DNA of 64,000 nucleotides. Origin: Eonycteris spelaea. Its lineage: Eukaryota > Chordata > Mammalia > Chiroptera > Pteropodidae. The notes under the pieces are model-generated. The model had not been told where the DNA came from. It saw nothing but the letters and a program-made list of their open reading frames with translations, and made no database searches. Shown one piece after another: positions 1 to 11,700 of the stretch. The position numbers were made by a program, and so were the translations under genes. Within the stretch, counting starts at the first letter, position 1. Every line of letters begins with the position of its first letter. The stretch lies in assembly GCA_003508835.1 (NCBI GenBank), contig PUFA01000210.1, positions 748,501-812,500 on the forward strand. Reading direction: 5' to 3'.

Positions 1-4
1 TTCT

Positions 5-230
5 CTGTGTTCCTCAAAGTTTACTAATAAAAATAAATCACAATTTATTGAGCACTTAGCATATATGCTAGATACTGTAGATTATTAAAAATAACCCTAC
101 AATTATTAGTAGTAGTATTCCCATTTCTAAAAGGAGGTAACTTGGGCTCAGAGATATTGAATGATTTTCTCAAAAATTATTTAGCTACTATGTAGTAGAG
201 CTGGGATTTGAACCAAAGGCCAAGCACATG
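5..230 (-). repeat. MIR SINE
   Basis: Antisense MIR core: ATTTATTGAGCACTTAGCATATATGCTAG-type start, CCCATTTCTAAAAGGAGGTAAC, and GCTGGGATTTGAACC near the end, the reverse of the MIR tRNA-related region. Confidence 0.8.
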
Positions 231-2544
231 CTCCTCTTGTGAAACAATTTGCCTCCCTAAGCCTCTGCTTGACAAGGGATGGCCTTCAGAGTCAAGGGCA
301 AAGCCCTTCTTTCCTGAAAGCCTCAGGGGTGCCGGCAGGCCTGCACCAGCTTTTGCTTTTCTCCTGTAAGGTCCCAGATGAAGCAGCTCTCAGAGATGTG
401 GACTCAAACCTCAGCCTGCTTCTCCCACAACTCAGCATCCACCCAGCAGCCCACCAGCTCCTAACTTGAACCAGTCTGTTTTGGGGGCATGGAGGGGGCA
501 GGATTTAGATCCTCTGAGCTTAAGAAGTTGCTCTGCATACTGTTCTAGGAGCTGTAATGCAGGAGTGATTGGAGGCTAGTCTTGGAGGAGAGGCTTCTGC
601 TGATTATCCGCAGACTAAGATAAAGAGGTGGCAACAGCAGGTCCACTCTACTGTTGTTGATGGTCACTCAGATGTGTTGCAGAGATTGATGTGTGAGGTC
701 AGTGACAATGGCTGACATCCAAGCCTTTCTCATTTCTGACCTGTGCAGGTGATTCCTTCTCTTCTGTCTGAGGACAAGGCCAGATTCTTATTTTTTTCAG
801 GCTTGACTACTGAGGATAAGAGCAAAACTAGGTTGGAAGATGAAGGAAGAGCGGAGAAATGAGCTCATCTCTGGGAGAGAGGGATAGAATGGGTGCCCAA
901 ACAAAGTGGGGTGGGGGCGGGTGTCTACTGAGAACAGAGGACAGGCCAGGGCCAGGAGCACTGTCAGATTGGGCAACGCTTTAATAAAAGGAAAAAAACA
1001 AAACGCTTCTGTTCAAGGAGGAAAAGAAGAGAGAGGATAAAGTGGAAATACAATGGACTAGAATACAGACACCTGGCTGTTCCACTAATTTGCTTCTCTG
1101 GTTCTGTGATTCATTGTCCTCTTCTTTGGCAGGTTGAAAGCTGAGGAAAAAATGAGGAGGGGGACACACGGTAGAAGGAAGAGGGGGTGGAAAGAGAAAG
1201 GGAGAGGAACTAGATGTGCATGTGTCTCTGGGGCTTTTCAGACAAAGCTATTATCAAAATGCCAACCAGCTCCTGCCTGGCCAATTTGCATACTCCATGC
1301 TGTGCTCTTTGAAGCAAGATGAATATGCATGAGGGCTTGGGCGGGTGTGTGGAGCTACTGGGCTGTGGGCTAAGGTGGCTCATTGTTCTTTTAAAAGAAA
1401 GGCATTAATAGAAAGCCAAAGCCCGTCCTGGTCAGCAGAGTGGCCTTTGCTTCCCTTCTCTAGTGAAGGAAAGAGGAGGGCAAAGCTCAGGCTCAGTCAG
1501 AAATCTCGACTATTCTCTCATCCTCCCAAGGAAATAAATAATCAGGCGCCATCAAGAACCCAAGTGTCTCTTCTCCAAGAGCAGCATTTAATTACTCTCC
1601 TCTCCACGCATACTAATCACAGAGACTGGCTGGGCCAGCAGTCACCTCTCCTGCCTTCCGTGAAAGTAAGGCTGCCTCTCTCCTTTCCTGCTTCTGCTGC
1701 AAGGAAGGCCGGGCACCCAGACTCTGCCTGTTGCTGGCCTTTGGTGGGACCCCAACTGCTCTCAGTGGCTGGGCTGTGGTGAGAGTCCCTTGCACGCAGC
1801 GGGTGCTCAAAAATGCTCACGGAATGGACTCGCTGATGTCCATTAGAACTTGGCTTATCATTCACCCTAAGACACCTGGAGGATCATGCCTTCTTACCGA
1901 CGTTTCTCCGTCTCTTCCCTGACCATGAGCAGAAGATAGGTGTACTCTAGACATTGCTCCAGTGAGCAAGAAAAAGAGTTATTTCAAAATATAATTTATC
2001 CCACAAACTTCAGGGCCCCAACACCCTTCCTTTTGGGTTTTCTTTCTGAGATATCGCATCTGTCTCCCATCCTGAAATAGAAATGCATGGATAAGGAAAT
2101 CGGGGATTCTGGAAAATGGCTTGTCCCTTGTGATCATCTGCTTCACCTCTACACAAATGAAGGCTGACGACTGGCTCTGTGGTGGAGTTGCCTTAGCAGG
2201 ACTTGAGCTTAGCAAAATCTACATCGAGACCTTTCATAGATGGGAACACGCCTCAGTTAAAGAATCTACCAGCCAGACCAACCTCCTACCCACCTAGGAG
2301 GGTGTCCTGCAGGCCTTGGCTGTCCAGTTCTCCTAGCTGAGCATGGGCCTCTCAGGCTGGACTGGAGTTTTACCATCAAGACTGACTGAGTCTGAAGTGT
2401 CGGTCACCCTTGGGACCCTTCTTACGGTGCCGAAGGAGGAGACAGGAAACTCAGGAAACAGACCTGCATTCGCTTGTTACTCACAATACCTGTGCTTTCC
2501 TCAGGTTCAGCATCCAAGAGTCAGGGATCCAGCAACTGAAAACC

Positions 2545-2712
2545 TAGAGCAAAGCTTCTCCAAAGCTTAATGTAAATAACAATTGCCAGGGAATCTTGTT
2601 AAAATGCAGCCTCTAACTCATTCAGTAGGTCTGGGGTGGGGCCTTAAGTTTTACATTTCTAACAAGTTCTTAGATGTTGTCAGTGATGCTGGTCGGGGCA
2701 CCACATTTTGAG
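2545..2712 (+). mobile_element. MER5A-type hAT (Charlie) MITE
   Basis: It carries the MER5A landmarks ATTCAGTAGGTCTGGGGTGG and ATTTCTAACAAGTTC and ends ACCACATTTTGAGCAGCAG, a decayed TTTGAGAACCACTG terminus. It is non-autonomous and has no coding capacity. Confidence 0.8.
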
Positions 2713-3549
2713 CAGCAGCAAGGACAGAGGGAAGGGCAGTGTAAAACCACGAGAAATCGATTTAATATTCCCTCTCAACTCCTGTGTGAACAAAGGAGAG
2801 AAAAGAGCAGCCACCGCTTCCACCCTTCCCTCCCAGACTCACCTCCTCCTCGGCGCAGTGTATCCCCAACACGTGAGATTTATTTTTAACTGCCAGCAGC
2901 TTTGATGAGCTTGTCTCTGCTGCTTCAGACACCTGCTGGCAGGATAAATTGGGGGAAAGGAGTGGCTGACCCAGATCTGACAAATCCAAGGCAGGAAGAA
3001 AAGCTGCTGGGGAGTCAGTGCCTCCCCTTTGCTGAGACTGGTGAAAAACCCCACCACTGGCTGTGTTAACTCGCTCATGACTTGACACCACCAGTGACCC
3101 TTTGCATCCTTAGCTGTAGCACCAATGAATGGAGAACTGAATTCGCTCATTTTTGTCAAAGCCTGGTCCTTACATGAATTTTTTGACCCCTGAGGATTTA
3201 CATGGGTACCTATGCTTGCTTCTGTGTCCTATAGCAGTCAGGGCTCTATCTACACAGGTTTTCTGCTTCGTGTAGATCCCTGAATTAGAGCTGCAGGCTG
3301 GGACAGCTTCCCTGGTGGAGTAAGTCCCCTTCACCCCATGAGAGACTGCTGCTGCTCCTACAAAAGCAGAGGCTCGGGAAGTAAAGGCAGGCACCAAGGA
3401 TGGCGTCTACTGCCACCTACGTGAATCTGTGCCCTCCTGTGGAGTTGCCAGGGTGATAAAGTATAGCTTTTCGCAGCATGTACACTTAGTTCAACCAGCA
3501 TGGAGCTCCTGAGAGTGAGTAGACGTCTAATTGGATAAGAGACCGAGTG

Positions 3550-3715
3550 CCGGTCTGACTCCACTCCTTCTGAACGCCTCCGCTTGTCAGCCTCCTCATC
3601 TGTGAAATCAGGCCCCCACTCCCCATGCAGGGTTGCTGCAATGTGAGATAATGTGTAGAGAGTGATAAGGCCAGTGGCAGGCTCATAGCAAGTGCTTGAT
3701 AAAAGTTTCTGTTGT
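3550..3715 (+). repeat. MIR SINE
   Basis: CCTCCTCATCTGTGAAATCAGG, then GGGTTGCTGCAATGTGAGATAATG and CATAGCAAGTGCTTGATAAA follow the sense MIR 3' half. Confidence 0.75.
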
Positions 3716-4414
3716 AAAAGGAGGCTGTGGAAGTTGTCAGGGTTAATATCGTTTCAGTCAGAAGATGGAAGCCAAGAGAATTCAGGTTGCGGTGAAATCA
3801 AGCCAGCGTCAGGATACAAAGACAGCGTTCACCTGCTGGTCATCCAAGGCTGCCACCGATGCCTGAGAGCGCATAGGGGCCAGAGCTGCTGAACCACTGG
3901 GGCTGCAGGAAGGACACAGGACACGAAGGGTCATAGGATATGGTTCCCAGGGGTCATTTGGGGCAGTCAAGAAAGCAGCTGCAATCCCCCATGCTCCTAC
4001 AGCTCAGTAGTGCTGCTTCCTTCCAATGCCTGAGTCTCTAGGTTCCTGGGGACGGGCTGGCCATCTCAACAGGAGGTGCTATAGATGCTTGGCTGCTCCT
4101 TCAGGCTTGCTTCTATCTGCTAATTTCACAACCTCCCTTGTCATCCGACAACCTCTCCAACCAGTAGTTCCTACGAACATCATGCAACTCCCTCTGCAGT
4201 GGCCAAGGCACAAGATCTCAGAGCCTGGGGACGGCCTCCTCCCTCTGGCTGCACCATGGGCAGCCCCATCACAATCACAACAGGGCATGTTCCCGGTCCC
4301 TGAACACCATGCTGCCACCACAGGCCATGCAACATGACGCGAAGGCAGCTACGCATCCTTTCTCTAGAGGGCTTGTAGCAGGGGCCACTGGACACCACAC
4401 TCCAAAGCACGTGA

Positions 4415-4769
4415 ATATTAATTAAATGAAGGTTTATTTCAAAATTAGTCTTCGAGTATAAGCTGTTTTTGAGGGTGGAGCCAGGCTACAGAATGAGTGG
4501 TGAGAGCATCTGCCTTCCTCCGACATAGGCGGAGAGGAGGCAATGTCCCCAACCCTGCCCCTCGTCATGCATCCAATGATTACTAGGACTAGAAGCCAAC
4601 AGCAAAGAACCCGCGCGTTTGCTCATGTTTAATCCAGGTTAAACTCTACACGTGTAAATACACATCAGAGGTTACGTGGTGTCATGCAGTCCCGGTGATG
4701 GAATGACTCTTGCTCAGTGACCTCCGCTGCAAGGCTGCTCCCAAGGGCAAGGTTAGGTGGGACAGAGCA
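4415..4769 (-). CDS. FEZ1: FEZ1 exon 10: last five codons (4769-4753) and 3'UTR
   Basis: The acceptor is CTCTTTCTAG (AG 4771-4770). The coding part is 17 nt; with the G from exon 9 it reads V-L-C-P-T and TAA at 4755-4753. This tiny terminal segment can only be located by knowing the FEZ1 C-terminus. The 3'UTR continues to about 4415, some 340 nt, ending after an AATAAA at 4438-4433. The cleavage point is estimated from the signal and is not seen directly. Confidence 0.92.
4433..4438 (-). terminator. FEZ1: FEZ1 polyadenylation signal AATAAA
   Basis: The minus strand reads AATAAA, preceded by AATTTTGA and followed by CCTTCATTTAATTAATATTCAC. It is the first canonical signal after the stop codon, about 315 nt downstream, and gives a 3'UTR of the modest size expected for FEZ1. 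Cleavage would fall roughly 15-20 nt further, near 4415. Confidence 0.8.
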
Positions 4770-5708
4770 CTAGAAAGAGAAGAGAACAGAGGTCAAAGCA
4801 CAGCATAGGTCAGGACCTGCCATCCCAGGTAGCCCTGGCCAACTGCAGTCACGCTGGCTTCCCACCAGCATCCTGAGCAGAGAATTGCCCCCTCAGAACC
4901 AGGAACAATTGCAGTCACATGTCTTTCTTCCAGAAAAATGAAGAGCCAACGATAAGAGGTTGTTTGGTGTAACAATTAAGTACCCACTCTCCAGTGCCCA
5001 GCTGCCTGGGTTCAAATCCTGGATCCACTGTTTGTGATTCTATGACCTTAAGGAGATTACTTTACCTCTCTTGCTTATTTCTTCATGTATACAATAGATG
5101 GTGCCTTTGCCTACCCCTAAAGGGTTGTTCAGAGGCAAGTAGAAAGTGCTTGGTAAATGTTAAACTAGTTTTATAAATTCACTGACATTTCAGTGGATCA
5201 TAAGGGGTAAAATCCAGCCCTCGGGCTCCAAGACTTGTAGAACCCATTTCTACAAATCATCTTTAAAAACACCCTTTGAGAAATGTGATGCTCTTTTAAA
5301 CCTTTAAGAGTCAGAAGTTCTTCCCATGTTTAGCCTAAATTCCTCCTGCAGAAATTTAAGATTAATCTCTCTGATCATTATGGAAATGCTATAGTTTGGA
5401 GGTTCTTAACCAAAGGTCCACAATCCTTCAAAAACTGTACCCAGTTGTCTGCATGTAGAGCAAAGGCTAGTGAAACAAAGGGTCTAGACAATGAATGATC
5501 ATCAGTGGGTACTGTTATAGACTGAATGCTTGTGTCTCCCCAAAATCCATATGTTGAAGCCCTTGAAGCCTTAAGCCCCCTGTGCAGCTGTATTTGGAGA
5601 TGGAGCCTCTGAGGAAGTAACGTCTTAAGGGTGGAGCCCTTATCTGATAGGATTAGGTCTCTATAAAAAGAGACTGGAGGGAGCAAGTCACTCTTCCTCC
5701 TCCTCCTC

Positions 5709-5758
<50 letters not shown>

Positions 5759-8700
5759 CCCTTGAGAGCACAAAAGGAAAGACTATTGTCAGCAAGCCAA
5801 GAAGAAAGCCCTCATTAGAAACCAAATTTGCTGTCACTTTCATCATGGACTTTTAGCCGCCACAACTGTAAGAAAATGAATTTATGTTGTTTAAGCTAAG
5901 CAGTGGTATTTTGTTTTAGCAGCCTGGGCAGACTAACACAGATACTAACATCACAAAAAGAAAGACAACCAGAGAGCAGGTGACTCTTAATGGAAGTTTA
6001 CAAATTTGAGGCTGAATCTGATTAAGCCTCTAGCTCTACCAATTAACGGAAGTACAAAAGATGGAAGAACATACCCAATTAAACCATGTGGACACAACCA
6101 TCTAGCAAAGGCCAGAATAAGAAAAGTCTATGGGACAAACAACCTGGCTTCTCCAAGAAATAAATGTCAAGGAATGTAAGCAAGGAAGGAAAGGGGAATC
6201 AATATATATTAAGAGACTTAAGAGACATATTATCCAATTGCAAGATGTGGAACTTCACTGGATTCTGATTCAAATAAACTGAAAAAATTTTATAGGAAAA
6301 TCAGAGAAATCTGAACACTGATTGAATAGTCAATGATATTGAAATTTTTAAAATTTTTTTAGTTGCTATAATATTGTGGTTATGTTTTTAAGAGTCCATA
6401 TGTTTACACTCTTTCACCAATAAATCCCTACTTCTGTCCAAGGAAAAAAAAGGAGTCCTTATGTTTTAAAAATCTATACTAAAATATTTATGTATGAAAA
6501 ATATTATGATCAGGATTTGCTTCAAAATAATATGAAGGAGAGAAATTGGGAAGAGATATAAATGAAACATGATTGACAATGTTAATAATTGTTAAAGTAG
6601 GATGTTAAGTACATAAGAGTTCGCTCTACTTTTATACGTGTTAAAAGTTTCCATAATACAAGATAAAACAAAAAGAAAGCTGTTATGAAAGGATCATGAC
6701 TCTAGTTCATTGCCGATAAGCAGCTGAAAACTATTAATAGTATCCTCAAGCTTTGTTTTTCCCAACTAAATAGCCCAACTCCACAAAACTTCCACAATAA
6801 ATCTTTTGTTGGTTTGGCTGCTCCTCATGTACAGTCCCTCTGGTGACTCGAGGGTGATGGAATCTGCTTCTCAGGGCTCCTAGCAACATCCAAAATGCAA
6901 AACCCCATGACTGCGAGGGCCTCACAATGGTCCACTTGCTTTCCCAGCCCTGCCAGGCTTGGTCTGGTGTGAACACTCTTGGGACAGCTGTACAGAGGGC
7001 TCTGCACCTTCAGCAGGAGTCCTGCGGGAGGAACCCCAAGAGGACTGCTTCTGCTCCCAGGAGGCTGGGCTGCTCATACCTTTTAAAATGTAGTCCGTTA
7101 GCAAAGTGGGCACCTTCTCATTATCCTCCTTCATGGCAAAGAGAACTGGGAAAGGAGAGAGTGCGAGAGATGAGCCAAGGGTACCATCGGGGCATAAAGC
7201 TCACTTTCTAGGGCAAACAACCCACACGTGCAAAGTGAGTGAGAAATGACTCAAGGAAACCAGACATTCTTTGAGTTTTGAGCAGAAGTCTAGAAGCTTC
7301 TGTCAAGAGTCAGCATTCAACATGGTGATGGAGGAAAATATATCAAGAGTCAGAGTGTCTTATCATTGACTGTATTTTCTTTTTTTCCTTTATCTTTTAC
7401 TTTTTTCTCTCTCTTATAATTACCACGTCATCTCCTAAGCATATCTTTAATAATCATAAAAATAAATTTAAAAAGCAATTTTAAAAAAGAATCAACTTTC
7501 AGATGCAGTCAAGCTATGTTAAAATAGTAGTTGTCACATCACTGAATCACCAATAAAACTCTTTCTAAAGATAGTCTATTCATATAAACAACATTACTAG
7601 AAACCTCCTCACCTCCAATTTATAACAAACGAATTTAGTCTAACAACTATTTATTTTCTACTTTATGCTCAGTACAGTGCTAGGATTTGTGGAAATGCAA
7701 GAGGCTGATGGATCCTCAAGGAAGTTACAGACTTCTTGTCGAAACAGGACATGGCTACACAGAGGCAAACAATGTGCAGTTATTAAAGCCTAAAGGCTTT
7801 TTATAAAAGTTTTTAAATCGCTTTTTTGGTTATTAAACTAGGTAGCATCTTTTCACATTCATAATTCATATTGTAGAAATTGGCTTTGTAGAAAACCCTT
7901 CAAGAAAGGATGTGCATAAAATTGTTAAAAGTGATTATCTCTGGGAGGGAGACCATGGGGAATGTTCTTTTCTGCATTATATTTCCACAGTGTCTGGCTT
8001 TTTTCCGATGAGTATGTATTACTTCTTGCAAGCAGAAAAAAAAAAACAGTAGAGATCAGCAGGCACTGATTATAAGGGTCAGGAGGCAGCTGTGACAACA
8101 GAGGACCGTGGTCATTTCTATTTCCTTGCTCTCCATTGGTTCGTTGCCTAGCTTCAAGTCAGGGTCATGAAACTTGATTCCAAAAAGCAGGAGCGGTTGA
8201 AGAACAGAGCCTGATAGAGGCAGACTTAGCAGCCAGACCCAGAAAAATAAGAGAATGAACCTGAGGCCTTCCGCATGTTGGTTTCTTTTGTTTTATTTCT
8301 TCTTTATTTTTAGCTATGTATCCATTTCAACTGAATAAGCTGAAAATACTTTGCAGCTGAGCATGGGCAGACCAGATGCTGCACCAAGGAGACAGCCATA
8401 AAAATACAATATGCGCTCCGTCCATATGTATCTAAGTTGATCTCCAAAATCTAAAATTGATGTGAGTTGTTCAGTCCCTGGGGCTGGTCTTTGGCCTAAA
8501 TGCTTGATTCAGGAGTAGGATAAAGAAGAGATACTCCTCACAAATGCATACGAGGGTTTGCCAAAAAAGAGCTTTCATAACCTACGGAAGAATTTGGTAT
8601 TCACGAAAGATAGCAGCATTTTTCTTTTAAGGGGAAGAAAGAATTGGAATGTGGTCTATCCACATGCTGGAAGAGAGCGCCATAAAAAGAATGTTAACCA

Positions 8701-11700
8701 AATGTTAACTAATGTGACTAAAATCACGATACAAAATTTTATAGCCAGTATAATTTTCCTTTGTTCGCTTTTCAGTCTTTCCAAAGTATTCTAAATGATG
8801 GATGCACTCTAGCTATAATTTTTAAAGTGAACTCGAAAAATGTAAACAAACCAATGGTTTCTTAATTAAAATGAAAGGATTTCACACTGAATTCTTGAAT
8901 AGGTGTTTGTAATATATAGCTCTTCCTTTCGGTAAGACCCTGACAGAGTACTTTACACATGTCAACCTTTGTAATTTGTCCAAATTATTTTCCAAATGCT
9001 TATTACTCATAAAAACACAAACACCTATAAATGTCAGTTCTTATCTATCTGCTCTCTTTTAAAAAACCTTAGTGCATATTTATGCAAATAAAGGAGTTTA
9101 AAATGAGTCAAGAGGAAGCCAATGTACTTTGAATTTAAAATTCCAGTTTTTCAAGGACACAGTATCTATTGATGTCGGCAGTATTTTTGTTTACCAGAAT
9201 CTCCCGCTTTAGGTTTCTGAAGTGATAAAAATGAGAATGTTTGGTCCCCTTTAGCACTGGGGCCCAGCAGGCATCCATCTCCCTTAGCTGAGGAGATGAA
9301 GTTTCTCTTCCTGTCCCCTGGGGTACCAAATAGCCCTGTGGCTGGCCCATTCTCTACTATAGGCTGGGCAGCCCGGCTAGTATGTCACTCAGTGCAGCAC
9401 ATGGTTGCCAGGGAGATAGATGGATGTCTCTTGATTCACTGAGCCTGTCACCACATCTCAGCCTAGAATTCTCTTCCTAAAAGAATCAAGCTGACACTGA
9501 TGGCTAACATCACGTGCCCTTGGTCCTTTAGGGGTTATAATGTTAGATGTATGTATATAAAGAGATTTTGCCTACAAAAGGCTCTCTATTACACACTGTT
9601 TTCTCCCATAGCTCAGAATGTTTATTAATATTTGACAATAGAGCCAAAGTGGAGGAGAGAAGGCAGTAATTTCCTAAAAGGAGAACCAGACTCCATTCTT
9701 TCTAATCAGCCTTACCCCACCCAAGAAACTTTGCTTCTTGTTAAAAATACAGTCGGTCCCACAGACTGAGCTCTCTGCTTTGAGGACACAAGTTCAGAGG
9801 AGGCAGCACCCTCAAGTTGCAGAGGAGAAAAAGGGCAAGGCAGAGAATACAAAACCTTGAGAACTGCTGGGTGAACTGGAAAGTCCCTGCACACCAGTAT
9901 GGCCGCCCACCAGTCCTCTACCCTCTTTCACCAGCTCATTTTCTTCTGGCAAACCTCTTCCCTTACAGGAACCCAGGAGAGACAAGACAGCTCAGAGCAT
10001 CACTGCAGAGCACTTTAATTTCACCCCCGTGCAGGAGGAAGGGATGCAATGATACAGAGCACATTTCAACCCATCTAAAATTGCTCCTGGATGTCTCAGG
10101 CCTAAGGCACCAGGGGTGCAACTCACAGAGAGGGAGACAGAAAAATGAGCAGCTGAAATGCTGAGAATGAGACCAACTCACTGTTTGTCAGCATCTGGAG
10201 GTCTTCCACTGATGGAGGGGAGGCTTTCTTCTCGTAGGGGATGACTGTGTTCAGATACTACAAGACAAACGGCATGCGGGGCTTGAGACGTAAGATATGG
10301 TCCCTCTGGGGTTGAGATACGTGAGACAATTTGCACGGGGATTGTGCTTTTCTCTAAGAAACACACTCCGTTGAATTTGACATTCTCGACAACACCTATA
10401 ACAATTTGCACACCACTGTTTCAGGACCTTTCCTCATGTTTGGGGACTGTGTCTTTAAAATTAAGACTTTACCATATTAGCCAGGAAAAATTTCAAACTC
10501 TATTTCAACTTCTACATTCGCCTGACACTAGAAACTTTTCGGTTATTTAGAAGTCCTGGTGAGCTTTCTCTCATTTGGGCTGAGAGCAAAGAGGGGGTAT
10601 CACATTTTCTTAGCCTTCGCAGTGCAATTTGAAAATGAATGATTTCCCTTTTGTCAAAACCATGGGAGAGAGGACCTTAACCGCACCCTTGGTCTTGGGT
10701 ATGGTTTGCTCCCTCTGCTGGATATGAGGTGATTCTACAACAAAATCATCTTAGGGCCCAGTGGGGACATCAAAACACCAGGCCAGGAAAAAGACCTTGA
10801 GAGGCTCACAAAGAAAGCCTGCACAGTGAGGGGGAAAGACCTCTAGATCAAAAGTCAGAGGCTTGTATCTTAGTCATGGCTCTGCCACTTGGCTCTCCTA
10901 CACGCTAGCAGTGTAGCCTTGGGAAAAGCTTGCCTAATCTCTCCAGGCCTTAGTTCTCACAGTCGTGCAATGAGGGGACTGGGTTAGATATTCCTAACAT
11001 CTCTTCCCATGCTGTAGTTCTAGAATGCTAACATTTAAGATTCAGCTACAAATATGTATAAAACACATACACAATTCGTGTGCACTTATTCCACAATCTC
11101 ATACTTGTCCATTTACACACCAGCCACCTCAGTCAGAGCGTGCACTCCATGGGCACAGGGACCAGGACTTACTCATCTTTGTACCTGAGGGCCTAGCAAC
11201 AGAGCTCAGCACATAACAGGTATGAAATAAAAGTTTTGGACACTGTCTGAATAACCAGAAATGCTTCTCGGGCAAGTAACTGACTACATGGAGCCAACCA
11301 GGAGGTGCTGCATCGTGGGTCACAGTCAGAGAGGGCGCCGAAGGGGCAGCCTTGGTGGGACTGGTCAGCTGGTGACCCGCTATGGTAGATTAATTAAGCT
11401 CTTGGAGATGGGCTCAATCAACAAATGGGTCCCCCTTTTAATGTCTTTTGTTATTAAAACAGGTTAACCTATAGGTCTATAAGCAGTGCTGCGTTTTAAG
11501 TTGTAGCCCTGTCCTGGAATGTTAGAGTTAAGAAACTGTTTACCATTTAAAAAGACACTTTCTGTTCCTCCTTCAGAGTGACAGACAATGTTAGGTCCCG
11601 CCCCTTTGCCCAAGTGCTGGGATAATTCTATTGAATCACCACCACTCCCGGCTCTGCTGAGGAGGCCAAGTTGCAAGAGTTTAGGAGGACAGCTGGGAAC

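Larger units (their letters stand above)
1..4414. other. Downstream flank of FEZ1, no gene recognised
   Basis: It contains a MIR relic at about 5-230, a MER5A at about 2545-2712 and a MIR at about 3550-3715. The rest is unique-looking sequence with moderate GC. Open frames here are short (up to 145 codons), have no recognisable domain and overlap on both strands. In human the next gene beyond the FEZ1 3' end is, as I recall, PKNOX2, but I see none of its exons. Confidence 0.7.
4771..7079 (-). other. FEZ1 intron 9: MIR, MaLR LTR and L1 3' end
   Basis: In order: MIR 4955-5165, a MaLR (MLT1-type) LTR 5513-5940, and an L1 3'-end fragment about 6140-6675. The remaining stretches (5166-5512, 6676-7079) show nothing recognisable. 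Confidence 0.75.

Noticed and set aside
1345..1782. 145-codon plus-strand frame
   Set aside because: It has no recognisable domain, is overlapped by frames on the other strand and lacks splice or promoter context. It reads like chance in moderately GC-rich DNA.
5378..5773. 131-codon minus-strand frame with an Arg-Glu repeat
   Set aside because: The repeat is the CT microsatellite in a MaLR LTR read in antisense; the rest is LTR sequence.
6922..7134. FEZ1 exon 9 continuing past 7080 to a C-terminus with GMSSPAS
   Set aside because: It reads through a consensus donor into intron. The known C-terminus VLCPT is recovered from exon 10 with matching phase.
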